A stretch of DNA of 16,718 bases from Actinomycetes bacterium (GTDB taxonomy: Bacteria; Actinomycetota; Actinomycetes; Actinomycetales; Cellulomonadaceae), in assembly GCA_023424135.1 (NCBI GenBank), contig JAFAEH010000307.1, positions 1-16,718 of the forward strand. Direction: 5' to 3'. Both the position numbers and the translations under genes were made by a program. The notes under the pieces are model-generated. The model saw only the letters and a program-made list of their open reading frames with translations, did no database searches and was not told where the DNA came from. This document shows positions 1 to 7,575 of this stretch, one piece after another; within the stretch, counting starts at the first letter, position 1, and every line of letters starts with the position of its first letter.

Positions 1-300
1 GGCCAGGCCGGCCCCCGCCGCCGGTCCGCCCGCCGCCTGCGCGCCGTGGCGGGCGCGCCGACGCGCGACGAGCGCCAGCACGACGGCGTGCGCGGCGATC
101 GCACCCCAGACCACGTTCGTGACGACCGACGGCCACACGCCGCTGGTCGCCGCGACCGTGCCGAGCATCGCACCCGATGCCATGTTGGCGAGCTGGTAGC
201 GCCCCGAGCGGGGCGACCACCGTCCCGTCGTGACGAGGACGTAGGCGACGAGGCACGTGACCGCGCCGACCCAGCCGAGCGCGGTGACGAGAGCGGACAC
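1..300 (-). CDS. CBU_0592-like small membrane protein, 3' end cut by window edge
   Basis: Reading the minus strand from a GTG at 298-300 gives an open frame of 100 codons to the window edge, so the C-terminus is missing. The N-terminus reads VSALVTALGWVGAVTC, followed by VAYVLVTTGRW, SPRSGRYQLAN and a second hydrophobic stretch ending in WPSVVTNVVWGAIA. This pattern (hydrophobic helix, S-x-R-x-x-Y-Q-x-x-N, then WPSVxxNxxW and a second helix) resembles the CBU_0592 family of small bacterial membrane proteins, whose function is unknown. After the second helix comes an Arg/Ala/Gly-rich tail. A GGAG lies 8-9 nt upstream of the GTG. The gene is divergent from the LysR regulator, which could control it. 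The family call is from memory of the pattern; the frame and helices are seen directly. Confidence 0.7.
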   Translation of the reverse strand, partial: MSALVTALGWVGAVTCLVAYVLVTTGRWSPRSGRYQLANMASGAMLGTVAATSGVWPSVVTNVVWGAIAAHAVVLALVARRRARHGAQAAGGPAAGAGLA

Positions 301-375
301 GGGCGTGCTCCAGGACGGACGAGAGGATGGGCGTGGGGGTGTCGCACCGGCCTCCGGGGCGGTGGCGACCGGCCC

Positions 376-404
376 AGTGTGCGTCCCCGATGCGTTCAGC
401 ACAA
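376..404 (-). promoter_or_regulatory. Candidate promoter for the minus-strand membrane protein gene
   Basis: On the minus strand, TTGTGC (404-399) and CACACT (381-376) are separated by exactly 17 bp and resemble sigma-70-type -35 and -10 boxes. They would place the start of transcription near 369, leaving a leader of about 70 nt before the GTG. This is a motif match only. Confidence 0.35.
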
Positions 405-442
405 TCGAATGATCCTGGACGAGGGGTGTAGAAGAACTGAAC

Positions 443-457
443 TAGTCTGAGTGGGTG
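443..457 (+). promoter_or_regulatory. Possible leaderless start of the LysR gene
   Basis: TAGTCT at 443-448 resembles a -10 box and lies 6 nt before the GTG at 455. No Shine-Dalgarno sequence is visible there, which fits a leaderless transcript starting at or near the GTG, common in actinobacteria. No good -35 box was found. GTTCAG (394-399) and CTGAAC (437-442) form a widely spaced inverted repeat in the same divergent region. Confidence 0.3.
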
Positions 458-1357
458 ACGACCGACCCCCGCCGACTCGCCGTCCTGCTGGCCGTGCACC
501 GTGCGGGCGGTGTCCTCGCGGCCGCGGACGTCCTGCGCGTCACCCCGTCGGCCGTGTCCCAGCAGATCGCCCGGCTCGAGGCGGAGGAGGGTGTCGCCGT
601 CCTCGACCGCGGTCCGCGCGGGGCGACGCTGACGGCCGCCGGACGCGTCCTGGCCGACGCCGCCGAGCGCATCGAGGGTGAGCTCGTGGAGGCGCGCAAG
701 GCGCTGGCCGCGCTCGGCGGGGAGCTCTCCGGCAGGGTCACGGTCGCGGGGTTCCAGACGGCGCTGCGTGCGGTGGTCGCACCGGCGTTCGTCGCGCTCG
801 CCGAACGCCACCCGGGCGTCGAGCTCGTCGTCGAGGAGCGTGAGCCCGTGGACGCCGCACGCCGCCTGCGCGAGGGCGACGCGGACGTCGTCCTCCTGGA
901 GCGCGACGAGGACGCCGACACGCACACGCCGCGCGGTCAGCAGGACGTCGTCCTGCTCGAGGAACCCTGGCGCGTCGTCCTGCCTCCGCAGGTGGGGACC
1001 CCGACGCAGCTGTCCGACCTCGCGGGCACGACGTGGCTCCAGGCCGAGCCGGGCACTGCGGCGGCCCGCGCGCTCGCCCGCGTCGGCTCGGTCGTCGGGC
1101 CGCTGGCCACGCGACACGTCTACTACGACTTCGACGTCGCCCTCGCGCTCGTCGCCGCAGGTCAGGGCGTCGCGCTGCTTCCTGCGCTCGCCCTGCAGGG
1201 TGACCTGCCAGACGGTGTCACGGTCGCGACCGTCCCCGGGCTGGGCTCGCGCCGGCTCGTCGCGCGGCACCGCGCGTCCCGTCACGAGCCACGGCCGACC
1301 GTCGTCGCCGTCCTCGACGAGCTCCTGACGACCGCCGCCGACCTCACCCTCCTCTGA
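455..1357 (+). CDS. LysR-family transcriptional regulator
   Basis: A 300-residue protein, the usual length for LysR regulators. Residues about 5-63 form the winged helix-turn-helix: LAVLLAVHRAGGVLAAADVL leads into the recognition part VTPSAVSQQIARLEAE and a wing ending in LTAAGRVLADAA. Residues about 92-290 match the periplasmic-binding-protein-like effector domain, starting with LSGRVTVAGFQTAL and including GVELVVEEREP and a late QGVALLPALAL. The effector cannot be read from sequence. The gene is divergent from the small membrane protein gene, the classic LysR arrangement in which the regulator controls its neighbour, but a role on that partner is an inference. Start: GTG at 455 precedes MTTDPRRLA; a GTG at 451 is in another frame. 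A long hairpin follows the stop. Confidence 0.9.
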   Translation: MTTDPRRLAVLLAVHRAGGVLAAADVLRVTPSAVSQQIARLEAEEGVAVLDRGPRGATLTAAGRVLADAAERIEGELVEARKALAALGGELSGRVTVAGFQTALRAVVAPAFVALAERHPGVELVVEEREPVDAARRLREGDADVVLLERDEDADTHTPRGQQDVVLLEEPWRVVLPPQVGTPTQLSDLAGTTWLQAEPGTAAARALARVGSVVGPLATRHVYYDFDVALALVAAGQGVALLPALALQGDLPDGVTVATVPGLGSRRLVARHRASRHEPRPTVVAVLDELLTTAADLTLL

Positions 1358-1372
1358 CCCCGTCCCCGGGCC

Positions 1373-1432
1373 GCCGAACTCGGACTTCGGCGGCTTCTGG
1401 AGCCTCAGAAGCCGCCTAAGTCCGAGTTCGGC
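1373..1432. terminator. Bidirectional hairpin terminator between convergent genes
   Basis: Two 27-nt arms (1373-1399 and 1406-1432) are complementary with a single mismatch and flank a 6-nt loop (GAGCCT). The arms begin GCCGAACTCGGACTT and end GTCCGAGTTCGGC. The element fills the 82-bp gap between the convergent LysR and ramB stops, so it probably ends transcription from both sides. There is no T-tract. Confidence 0.8.
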
Positions 1433-1439
1433 GCGCGGG

Positions 1440-3041
1440 TTAGGGGGTGGGGCGGGCGGGGGCGTGGCGCTCGAGGAACTCGAACACCTCGGTCTGGTCG
1501 ACCCCGGGGAACACGCCGACGGGCAGTGCGGCGAGCAGGCTCGCGTGCGGGCGGGCGCTCGGGAACGCGTGGTCCGCCCACCGGCCGGCGAGCGAGGACG
1601 GTGCCTCGCGGCAGCACGACGGGTCGGGGCAGCGTGACGCGGACCGTTCGCTCGTCTCGCGTCCACGGAACCAGCGCACGTGCGCGAACGGCACCCCGAC
1701 GCTCACGGAGAACGCCCCCTGCGACGACCCCTGCACGCGTGACGTGCACCAGAACGTCCCGGACGACGTGTCGGTGTACTGGTAGTACGGGCTGAACCGG
1801 TCCTCGAGGGTGAAGACGACGCGTGCGGTCCACTGCCGGCAGACCGGCTGACCCTCGATCGCGCCGAGCGGGTCGGACGGGAACACGACGCCGTCGTTCT
1901 CGTACGCCTTGTGCAGCGTGCCTCCCTCGTGGACCTTCATGAAGTGCACGGGGATCTGCAGGTGCCGGGTCGCGAGGTTGGTGAACCGGTGCGCGGCGGT
2001 CTCGTACGGCACGGCGAACGTGTCGCGCAGGTCCTCCACGGACAGCCGTCGCTCGCTCTTCGCCTCCGTCAGGAAGTCGACCGCGGAGGTCTCCGGCAGC
2101 ATCAGCGCGGCCGCCAGGTAGTTCGCCTCGACGCGCTGGCGCAGGAAGTCCGCGTAGTCGACCGGCTCGGTGTGCCCGAGGACGTGCGACGCGACGGCCT
2201 GCAGCAGCGGTGAGCGCGAGTCGTTGAACCCGACGTTGCCCTGGGGCAGGTAGATGCGCCCGTGCGCGAGGTCGGTCACCGTGCGCGTCGAGTGCGGCAG
2301 GTCGGCGACGTAGTGCAGCGTGAACCCCAGGTGCGCCGCGACCTCGGCGGTCTGCCGCTGCGACAGCGGCCCGCCGTGGTGCCCGATCGCCTCCAGCAGG
2401 TCACGTGCGCGCTCCTCGAGCTCGGGGAAGTAGTTGTCCTGCGCGCGCATGCGGGCGCGCAGCTCGGCGTTGGCGCGGCGCGCCTCCTCGGGGGTCGCGG
2501 CGTTCTCGGTGAGCAGCCGCTGCACCTGGCCCTGCAGCGCGACGAGCGCCTCGAGCGCGTCGGACGGCAGCGTGCGGCTGACCTTGACGGGCGGCACACC
2601 GAGCGTCGCGAACAGGGGCCCGCGCTGCGCGCGCTCGAGCTCGACCTCCAGCGCGGCGCGGCGCGACGGCGGCTCGGCCCGCAGCAGCTCGGCCAGCGGC
2701 ACGCCGAGCGCCTCGGCGATCTGCGCGAGCAGCGAGAGCTTGGGCTCGCGGTGCCCGTTCTCGAGCATCGAGACCTGCGACGCGGCCCGTCCGATCGCGC
2801 GGCCCAGGTCGTCGAGCGTCATGCCCCGCGCGGTGCGCAGGTGCCGCACGCGCCGGCCGAGGACGAGCGTGTCGAGCGCACCGTCGTCCTGCGGGGTGCC
2901 TGCACCGGCGCCGTCCGGACGGGCCTCGACCGTCCCGCGACGGGCGCCGGCCTGCGGTGCGCGTCGGTCGTCCGCGCGCGCGCTCGCGGGGGCCGGCCGA
3001 CGCGGGTCGGGGGTCCGGGGGCGGGGTGTCGTCGTCGTCAC
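1440..3041 (-). CDS. ramB: RamB-type regulator of acetate/short-chain acyl metabolism (XRE + IrrE-like + ScfR domains)
   Basis: Using the GTG at 3041 the protein has 533 residues. A low-complexity Pro/Arg-rich N-terminus (about 1-55) precedes an XRE helix-turn-helix at about 60-120 (LGRRVRHLRTARGMTLDDLG, then ASQVSMLENGHREPKLSLL). A central IrrE/ImmA-like region spans about 200-365. Its usual HExxH is HVLGH here (286-290), so the catalytic Glu is absent, consistent with a sensing rather than protease role. The C-terminal region matches the ScfR domain and has Cys residues in CRQW, FWCTS and CPDPSCCRE. RamB of Corynebacterium glutamicum controls acetate and glyoxylate-cycle genes, and here the gene is divergent from aceA-aceB, supporting the call. 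Start is uncertain: in-frame ATGs at 3107 and 3101 overlap an inverted repeat, and no SD is clear at 3041. Confidence 0.88.
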   Translation of the reverse strand: MTTTTPRPRTPDPRRPAPASARADDRRAPQAGARRGTVEARPDGAGAGTPQDDGALDTLVLGRRVRHLRTARGMTLDDLGRAIGRAASQVSMLENGHREPKLSLLAQIAEALGVPLAELLRAEPPSRRAALEVELERAQRGPLFATLGVPPVKVSRTLPSDALEALVALQGQVQRLLTENAATPEEARRANAELRARMRAQDNYFPELEERARDLLEAIGHHGGPLSQRQTAEVAAHLGFTLHYVADLPHSTRTVTDLAHGRIYLPQGNVGFNDSRSPLLQAVASHVLGHTEPVDYADFLRQRVEANYLAAALMLPETSAVDFLTEAKSERRLSVEDLRDTFAVPYETAAHRFTNLATRHLQIPVHFMKVHEGGTLHKAYENDGVVFPSDPLGAIEGQPVCRQWTARVVFTLEDRFSPYYQYTDTSSGTFWCTSRVQGSSQGAFSVSVGVPFAHVRWFRGRETSERSASRCPDPSCCREAPSSLAGRWADHAFPSARPHASLLAALPVGVFPGVDQTEVFEFLERHAPARPTP

Positions 3042-3084
3042 CCGGTCAGCGTCGCACCGTGGGAACGATCCCGTCCAGGAGAAG

Positions 3085-3108
3085 GATGCGGATTCTTCCA
3101 TCTGCATC
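3085..3108. promoter_or_regulatory. Operator-like inverted repeat upstream of ramB
   Basis: GATGCGGAT (3085-3093) and ATCTGCATC (3100-3108) are inverted copies with one mismatch, separated by 6 bp. The site lies just upstream of the GTG chosen for ramB and could be an autoregulatory operator. It does not match the C. glutamicum RamB motif I recall (centred on TTTGCAAA), so the binding protein is not assigned. Confidence 0.4.
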
Positions 3109-3220
3109 TCTCTGACGTGCGACGACGCTCCGCAGCAGGTGGCATACCGAACGGTCTGTGGACAAAGACCCCGCGGACTTCACGCCGACGGGTCGTCGAC
3201 AGGCTGATGACCGGCGGCTG

Positions 3221-3249
3221 TTGCGGCCCGCGGAAGACTCGCCGATCTT
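3221..3249 (+). promoter_or_regulatory. Candidate aceA promoter
   Basis: TTGCGG (3221-3226) and GATCTT (3244-3249) are separated by 17 bp. They would start transcription near 3256, giving a leader of about 120 nt before aceA. The -10 match is only fair. Confidence 0.3.
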
Positions 3250-3378
3250 CACGCGGCACGACCGGTGCCGAGCGTCGTCGCGGGCACCACGGTGGGACAT
3301 GGGCAGCCCACCCGGGCCCCGCGACCACATCAGGACCACGTGACGCCACCGCCGTCACCGCACCGGAAGGCACCGATC

Positions 3379-4731
3379 ATGACCGCACCCACCCAGCTCG
3401 ACGACCTGCAGCGCACCACCGCCGTCGCGGGTGCGGTCGAGGTCTCCCGCCCCGGCGACCAGGACGGCACGGCCGAGCAGCTCGAGCAGCAGTGGCGCAC
3501 CGACCGCCGCTGGGCCGGCATCGAGCGCCGGCACACCGCCGCCGACGTCGTGCGGCTGCGCGGCTCGGTCCGCGAGGAGCCGACGCTCGCCCGCCGCGGT
3601 GCGGAGCGGCTCTGGGAGCTACTGCACACCCGCACGCACGTCCCCGCGCTCGGCGCGCTCACCGGCAACCAGGCGGTCCAGCAGGTCAAGGCCGGCCTCG
3701 AGGCCATCTACCTGTCCGGCTGGCAGGTCGCCGCCGACGCGAACCTCTCCGGTCAGACGTACCCCGACCAGTCCCTGTACCCGGCCAACTCCGTGCCGGC
3801 CGTCGTGCGGCGCATCAACAACGCGCTGCTGCGCGCCGACCAGATCGACGTCGCCGAGAACGGCACCCCGACACGCGACTGGCTCGCGCCGATCGTCGCC
3901 GACGCCGAGGCCGGGTTCGGTGGTCCGCTCAACGCCTACGAGCTCATGCACCAGATGATCACCGCCGGCGCTGCGGGCGTGCACTGGGAGGACCAGCTCG
4001 CCGCGGAGAAGAAGTGCGGCCACCTGGGCGGCAAGGTGCTCGTCCCGACGTCGCAGCACGTGCGCACGCTGTCCGCGGCGCGCCTCGCGGCCGACGTCGC
4101 CGGCGTCCCCACCGTCATCGTCGCCCGCACCGACGCGCTCGCCGCCGACCTGCTCACGGCCGACGTCGACCCCCGCGACGAGGAGTTCCTCACCGGTGAG
4201 CGCACCGCCGAGGGCTACTACCGGGTCCGGCCGGGTCTCGACGCCGTCGTCGCCCGCGCGAAGGCGTACGCGCCGTACTCCGACCTCATCTGGGTCGAGA
4301 CGTCGACGCCCGACGTCGCGCTGGCCGTCGAGTTCGCCGAGCGGCTGCACGAGGCGTTCCCCGGCAAGCTCCTCGCCTACAACTGCTCGCCGTCGTTCAA
4401 CTGGCGCGCGCACCTGGACGACGCGCAGATCGCGCGGTTCCAGCGCGAGCTCGCCGGGCACGGCTACGCGTTCCAGTTCATCACCCTCGCCGGCTTCCAC
4501 GCCCTCAACGAGTCGATGTTCACGCTCGCCAAGGGCTACGCCGAGCGCGGCATGAGCGCCTACGTCGACCTGCAGACCGCCGAGTTCGCGGCCGAGGCCG
4601 ACGGCTACACGGCCACCCGTCACCAGCGGGAGGTCGGCACGGGCTACTTCGACCAGGTCGCCACCGCGATCAGCCCCGACAGCGCGACCCTCGCCCTCGC
4701 CGGCTCCACCGAGACGGCTCAGTTCCACTGA
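3379..4731 (+). CDS. aceA: Isocitrate lyase
   Basis: A 450-residue cytosolic enzyme that cleaves isocitrate to glyoxylate and succinate, the first step of the glyoxylate shunt. The active-site signature KKCGHLGGKVLVPT is present, with the catalytic Cys at about residue 213. Other family blocks include LTGNQAVQQVKAGLEAIYLSG, WQVAADANLSGQTYPDQSLY, WLAPIVADAEAGFGG, LIWVETSTPD and AYNCSPSFNW. Length fits the roughly 430-residue bacterial short form. The ATG at 3379 is chosen because GGAAGG (3365-3370) lies 8 nt upstream; the longer frame from 3265 has no such site and adds residues not typical of the family. aceB follows after 56 bp on the same strand, so the two are probably one operon, under the divergent RamB regulator. 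Confidence 0.97.
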   Translation: MTAPTQLDDLQRTTAVAGAVEVSRPGDQDGTAEQLEQQWRTDRRWAGIERRHTAADVVRLRGSVREEPTLARRGAERLWELLHTRTHVPALGALTGNQAVQQVKAGLEAIYLSGWQVAADANLSGQTYPDQSLYPANSVPAVVRRINNALLRADQIDVAENGTPTRDWLAPIVADAEAGFGGPLNAYELMHQMITAGAAGVHWEDQLAAEKKCGHLGGKVLVPTSQHVRTLSAARLAADVAGVPTVIVARTDALAADLLTADVDPRDEEFLTGERTAEGYYRVRPGLDAVVARAKAYAPYSDLIWVETSTPDVALAVEFAERLHEAFPGKLLAYNCSPSFNWRAHLDDAQIARFQRELAGHGYAFQFITLAGFHALNESMFTLAKGYAERGMSAYVDLQTAEFAAEADGYTATRHQREVGTGYFDQVATAISPDSATLALAGSTETAQFH

Positions 4732-4787
4732 CCAGCCCGTCGGCGCGTGGGCCCCGGCCCCGCCGACCGCACCCCCAGGAGCACGCC

Positions 4788-6458
<1,671 letters not shown>

Positions 6459-6474
6459 GCCGGCACCCGCCCGC

Positions 6475-6530
6475 CGCCGAGCGCGGTACTCGTCCACCCC
6501 GCGCGGGGGAGACGAGTACCGCGCTCGGCG
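6475..6530 (+). terminator. Long hairpin terminator after aceB
   Basis: Two perfectly complementary 20-nt arms (6475-6494 and 6511-6530), the first beginning CGCCGAGCGCGGTACTCG, enclose 16 nt. The centre holds a smaller perfect palindrome, CCCCGCGCGGGG (6497-6508). The hairpin starts 17 nt after the aceB stop. No T-tract follows. Confidence 0.8.
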
Positions 6531-6624
6531 CAGGTCCGACGCGGCACGGGAGGCGGGCCGGGGTGCGGGGGCAGGGGCGGCGGGTGAGGATCGACGGGTC
6601 CGGAACCCGACGAGAGGCAGTGCC

Positions 6625-7224
6625 GTGGTCAACGTCGCGATCGTCTACTACTCCGCCAGCGGGTCGGTGCACGCGATGGCGCAACGGCTCGAGCAGGCGG
6701 CCACCGACGCGGGTGCGCAGGTGCGTCGGCGGCACGTGAAGGAGATCGCGCCGACCGCGGCGATCGACGCCAACCCGGCCTGGCGTGCGCACGTCGACGC
6801 GACCGCCGACGAGCCCGTCGCGGAGCCGGACGACCTCGTCTGGGCGGACGTCGTGCTGCTGGGCAGCCCCACCCGGTTCGGCAACGTGACGAGCCAGCTC
6901 CAGCAGTACGTCGACACGCTCGGCCCGCTGTGGGCGCAGGGCAGGCTCGCCGACAAGGTGTACGGCGCGTTCACGTCGACGCAGACCGCGCACGGCGGTC
7001 AGGAGGCGACGCTGCTGTCGATCCTCACGACCGTCATGCACCTCGGGGGGATCGTCGTCGCGCCGGGGTACACCGACCCCGTGAAGTTCGTGGACGGCAA
7101 CCCCTACGGCGTCTCGCACACCAGCGGCCCCGACAACGACGCGCCGCTGGGCGACGCCGTGCTCGACGCGCTCGACCACCTGGCCTCCCGCACGGTCGCG
7201 GTCGCCCGGCGCCTCGCGGCCTGA
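6625..7224 (+). CDS. wrbA: WrbA-type NAD(P)H:quinone oxidoreductase (flavodoxin fold)
   Basis: A 199-residue FMN enzyme that reduces quinones by two electrons without semiquinone release, usually tied to oxidative or stationary-phase stress; acts in the cytoplasm. The FMN phosphate loop is YYSASGSVHAMAQ (8-20). The second flavin block is GSPTRFGNVTSQLQQYVDT (80-98), and the third is TSTQTAHGGQEATLLSILTT with LGGIVVAPGYTDP following. These are the standard WrbA blocks and the length is typical. The GTG at 6625 has GAGAGG (6612-6617) 7 nt upstream. The gene is bounded by the aceB hairpin on the left and by a separate promoter on the right, so it is probably transcribed alone. No link to the glyoxylate genes is evident beyond position. 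Confidence 0.93.
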   Translation: MVNVAIVYYSASGSVHAMAQRLEQAATDAGAQVRRRHVKEIAPTAAIDANPAWRAHVDATADEPVAEPDDLVWADVVLLGSPTRFGNVTSQLQQYVDTLGPLWAQGRLADKVYGAFTSTQTAHGGQEATLLSILTTVMHLGGIVVAPGYTDPVKFVDGNPYGVSHTSGPDNDAPLGDAVLDALDHLASRTVAVARRLAA

Positions 7225-7248
7225 CGCCCCGGCCGACCACCGGTGGCG

Positions 7249-7287
7249 AAAAAAGCCGTTGGCGCGCGGCGGGTGCAGGCGTAGCGT
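7249..7287 (+). promoter_or_regulatory. Promoter with A-tract upstream of the 12-codon ORF and map
   Basis: TTGGCG (7259-7264) and TAGCGT (7282-7287) are exactly 17 bp apart, a good actinobacterial vegetative promoter. A run of six A (7249-7254), rare in this GC-rich DNA, lies just upstream of the -35 and could act as an UP-like element. Transcription should start near 7294, about 26 nt before the short ORF. Confidence 0.6.
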
Positions 7288-7301
7288 CGAGGTCACACGG
7301 G

Positions 7302-7314
7302 AAGGAGGTGGTCC
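7302..7314 (+). promoter_or_regulatory. Extended Shine-Dalgarno sequence of the short ORF
   Basis: AAGGAGGTGGTCC is complementary over 13 consecutive positions (one G-U wobble) to the 3' end of actinobacterial 16S rRNA, far longer than the usual 4-6 pairs. The GGAGG core ends 11 nt before the ATG at 7320. Part of it, GGTGGTCCG (7307-7315), is perfectly complementary to CGGACCACC at 7404-7412. Confidence 0.7.
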
Positions 7315-7319
7315 GAGAC

Positions 7320-7358
7320 ATGAAGTCTTTCCGGACGCGTGAGGTGGCTGCCAGCTAG
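7320..7358 (+). CDS. 12-residue leader peptide candidate upstream of map
   Basis: ATG to TAG encodes MKSFRTREVAAS. It sits about 26 nt behind a well-formed promoter and behind a Shine-Dalgarno sequence far stronger than that of any other gene in the window, so translation is likely. The peptide has three charged residues in the middle (R5, R7, E8) and no run of one amino acid like those in classical amino-acid attenuators. Codons 8-9 (GAG GTG) form an internal GAGGTG that could itself pair with 16S rRNA and slow ribosomes near the stop. Its TAG is directly followed by DNA with strong RNA folding potential, and map begins 217 nt later. I infer a regulatory leader rather than a functional peptide; the amino-acid signal it might sense is unknown. 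Confidence 0.6.
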   Translation: MKSFRTREVAAS

Positions 7359-7425
7359 CCGCCCGAGACATCGGACGGACTGCACGGTCCGCAGGTGCCC
7401 CGCCGGACCACCCGGCACGGGCGGC
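7344..7425 (+). ncRNA. Candidate RNA switch around the leader stop codon
   Basis: Two stems compete here. Stem A pairs GTGGCT (7344-7349) with AGCCGC (7357-7362) across the stop codon, with one G-U pair. Stem B pairs GCCGCCCG (7358-7365) with CGGGCGGC (7418-7425), 8 perfect pairs beginning at the last base of TAG. Within stem B lie a hairpin CGGAC/GTCCG (7376-7380 with 7387-7391) and a short stem TGCC/GGCA (7396-7399 with 7414-7417). The 14-nt loop of that short stem holds CGGACCACC, complementary to the leader Shine-Dalgarno region. A translating ribosome at the stop codon would block stem A and could change the fold. Pairings were found by eye; the switch is inference. Confidence 0.4.
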
Positions 7426-7446
7426 GGCGAGTCCCGGCAGTCACCG

Positions 7447-7514
7447 CAGCCCGTGGGAGCCGCGACCTCGTCCCTCGCGGCAGGGCCCCGTCAGGGGTTC
7501 CGGCCCACGGGCTG
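7447..7514 (+). ncRNA. Compact three-way-junction RNA element upstream of map
   Basis: P1 pairs CAGCCCGTGGG (7447-7457) with CCCACGGGCTG (7504-7514), 11 perfect pairs. P2 pairs GCCGCGA (7459-7465) with TCGCGGC (7475-7481), 7 pairs around a 9-nt loop CCTCGTCCC. P3 pairs GGGCCCC (7483-7489) with GGGGTTC (7494-7500), 7 pairs including two G-U, closed by a GTCA tetraloop. Joining strands are 1, 1 and 3 nt (A, A, CGG). Nearly every base is paired in one nested fold. It ends 61 nt before the map start and 47 nt before its ribosome binding site. It could be a cis-regulatory RNA, a terminator-like element or a processed small RNA. It resembles no named RNA family that I recognise. Confidence 0.5.
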
Positions 7515-7575
7515 TTCCCTGCCCGGGCACGGTCGGCGCGCACGTGGTGCGCCGCGGCGGTGAGAGGCTAGGCAC

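Larger units (their letters stand above)
3042..3378. other. ramB-aceA divergent control region
   Basis: About 337 bp without a convincing gene. It holds a 24-bp inverted repeat (3085-3108), a small inverted repeat GGTCT/AGACC at 3153-3170, a candidate aceA promoter (3221-3249) and the octamer CTTCACGC twice, about 70 bp apart (3179 and 3248). A GGAAGG ribosome binding site for aceA lies at 3365-3370. Short frames here lack ribosome binding sites and family features. Confidence 0.6.

Noticed and set aside
46..450. Plus-strand ORF of 134 codons at the left end
   Set aside because: It is antisense to the membrane protein reading frame and Arg/Asp-rich without features. The minus-strand frame has helices and a recognisable pattern.
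3179..3255. CTTCACGC repeated about 70 bp apart as paired regulator sites
   Set aside because: An 8-bp direct repeat in this composition is weak evidence, and no symmetry accompanies it.
3158..3343. 61-codon ORF beginning MDKDPADFTPTGRR between ramB and aceA
   Set aside because: No ribosome binding site, no recognised family, and it spans the expected aceA promoter region.
2262..4199. Long plus-strand open frame of 645 codons
   Set aside because: It runs antisense through ramB and out of frame through aceA. It is Arg/Pro-rich with no family pattern, as expected for shadow frames in very GC-rich DNA.
7238..7247. CCACCGGTGG palindrome after wrbA as a terminator or operator
   Set aside because: Only five pairs with no loop, and the following A-run is on the wrong strand for a terminator. 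It more likely belongs to the upstream edge of the next promoter.
7447..7514. Three-way junction as a 6C RNA, tmRNA or SRP RNA
   Set aside because: It lacks the C-rich paired hairpin loops of 6C RNA, the tRNA-like domain of tmRNA and the GGAA/GCAG bulge region of SRP RNA.
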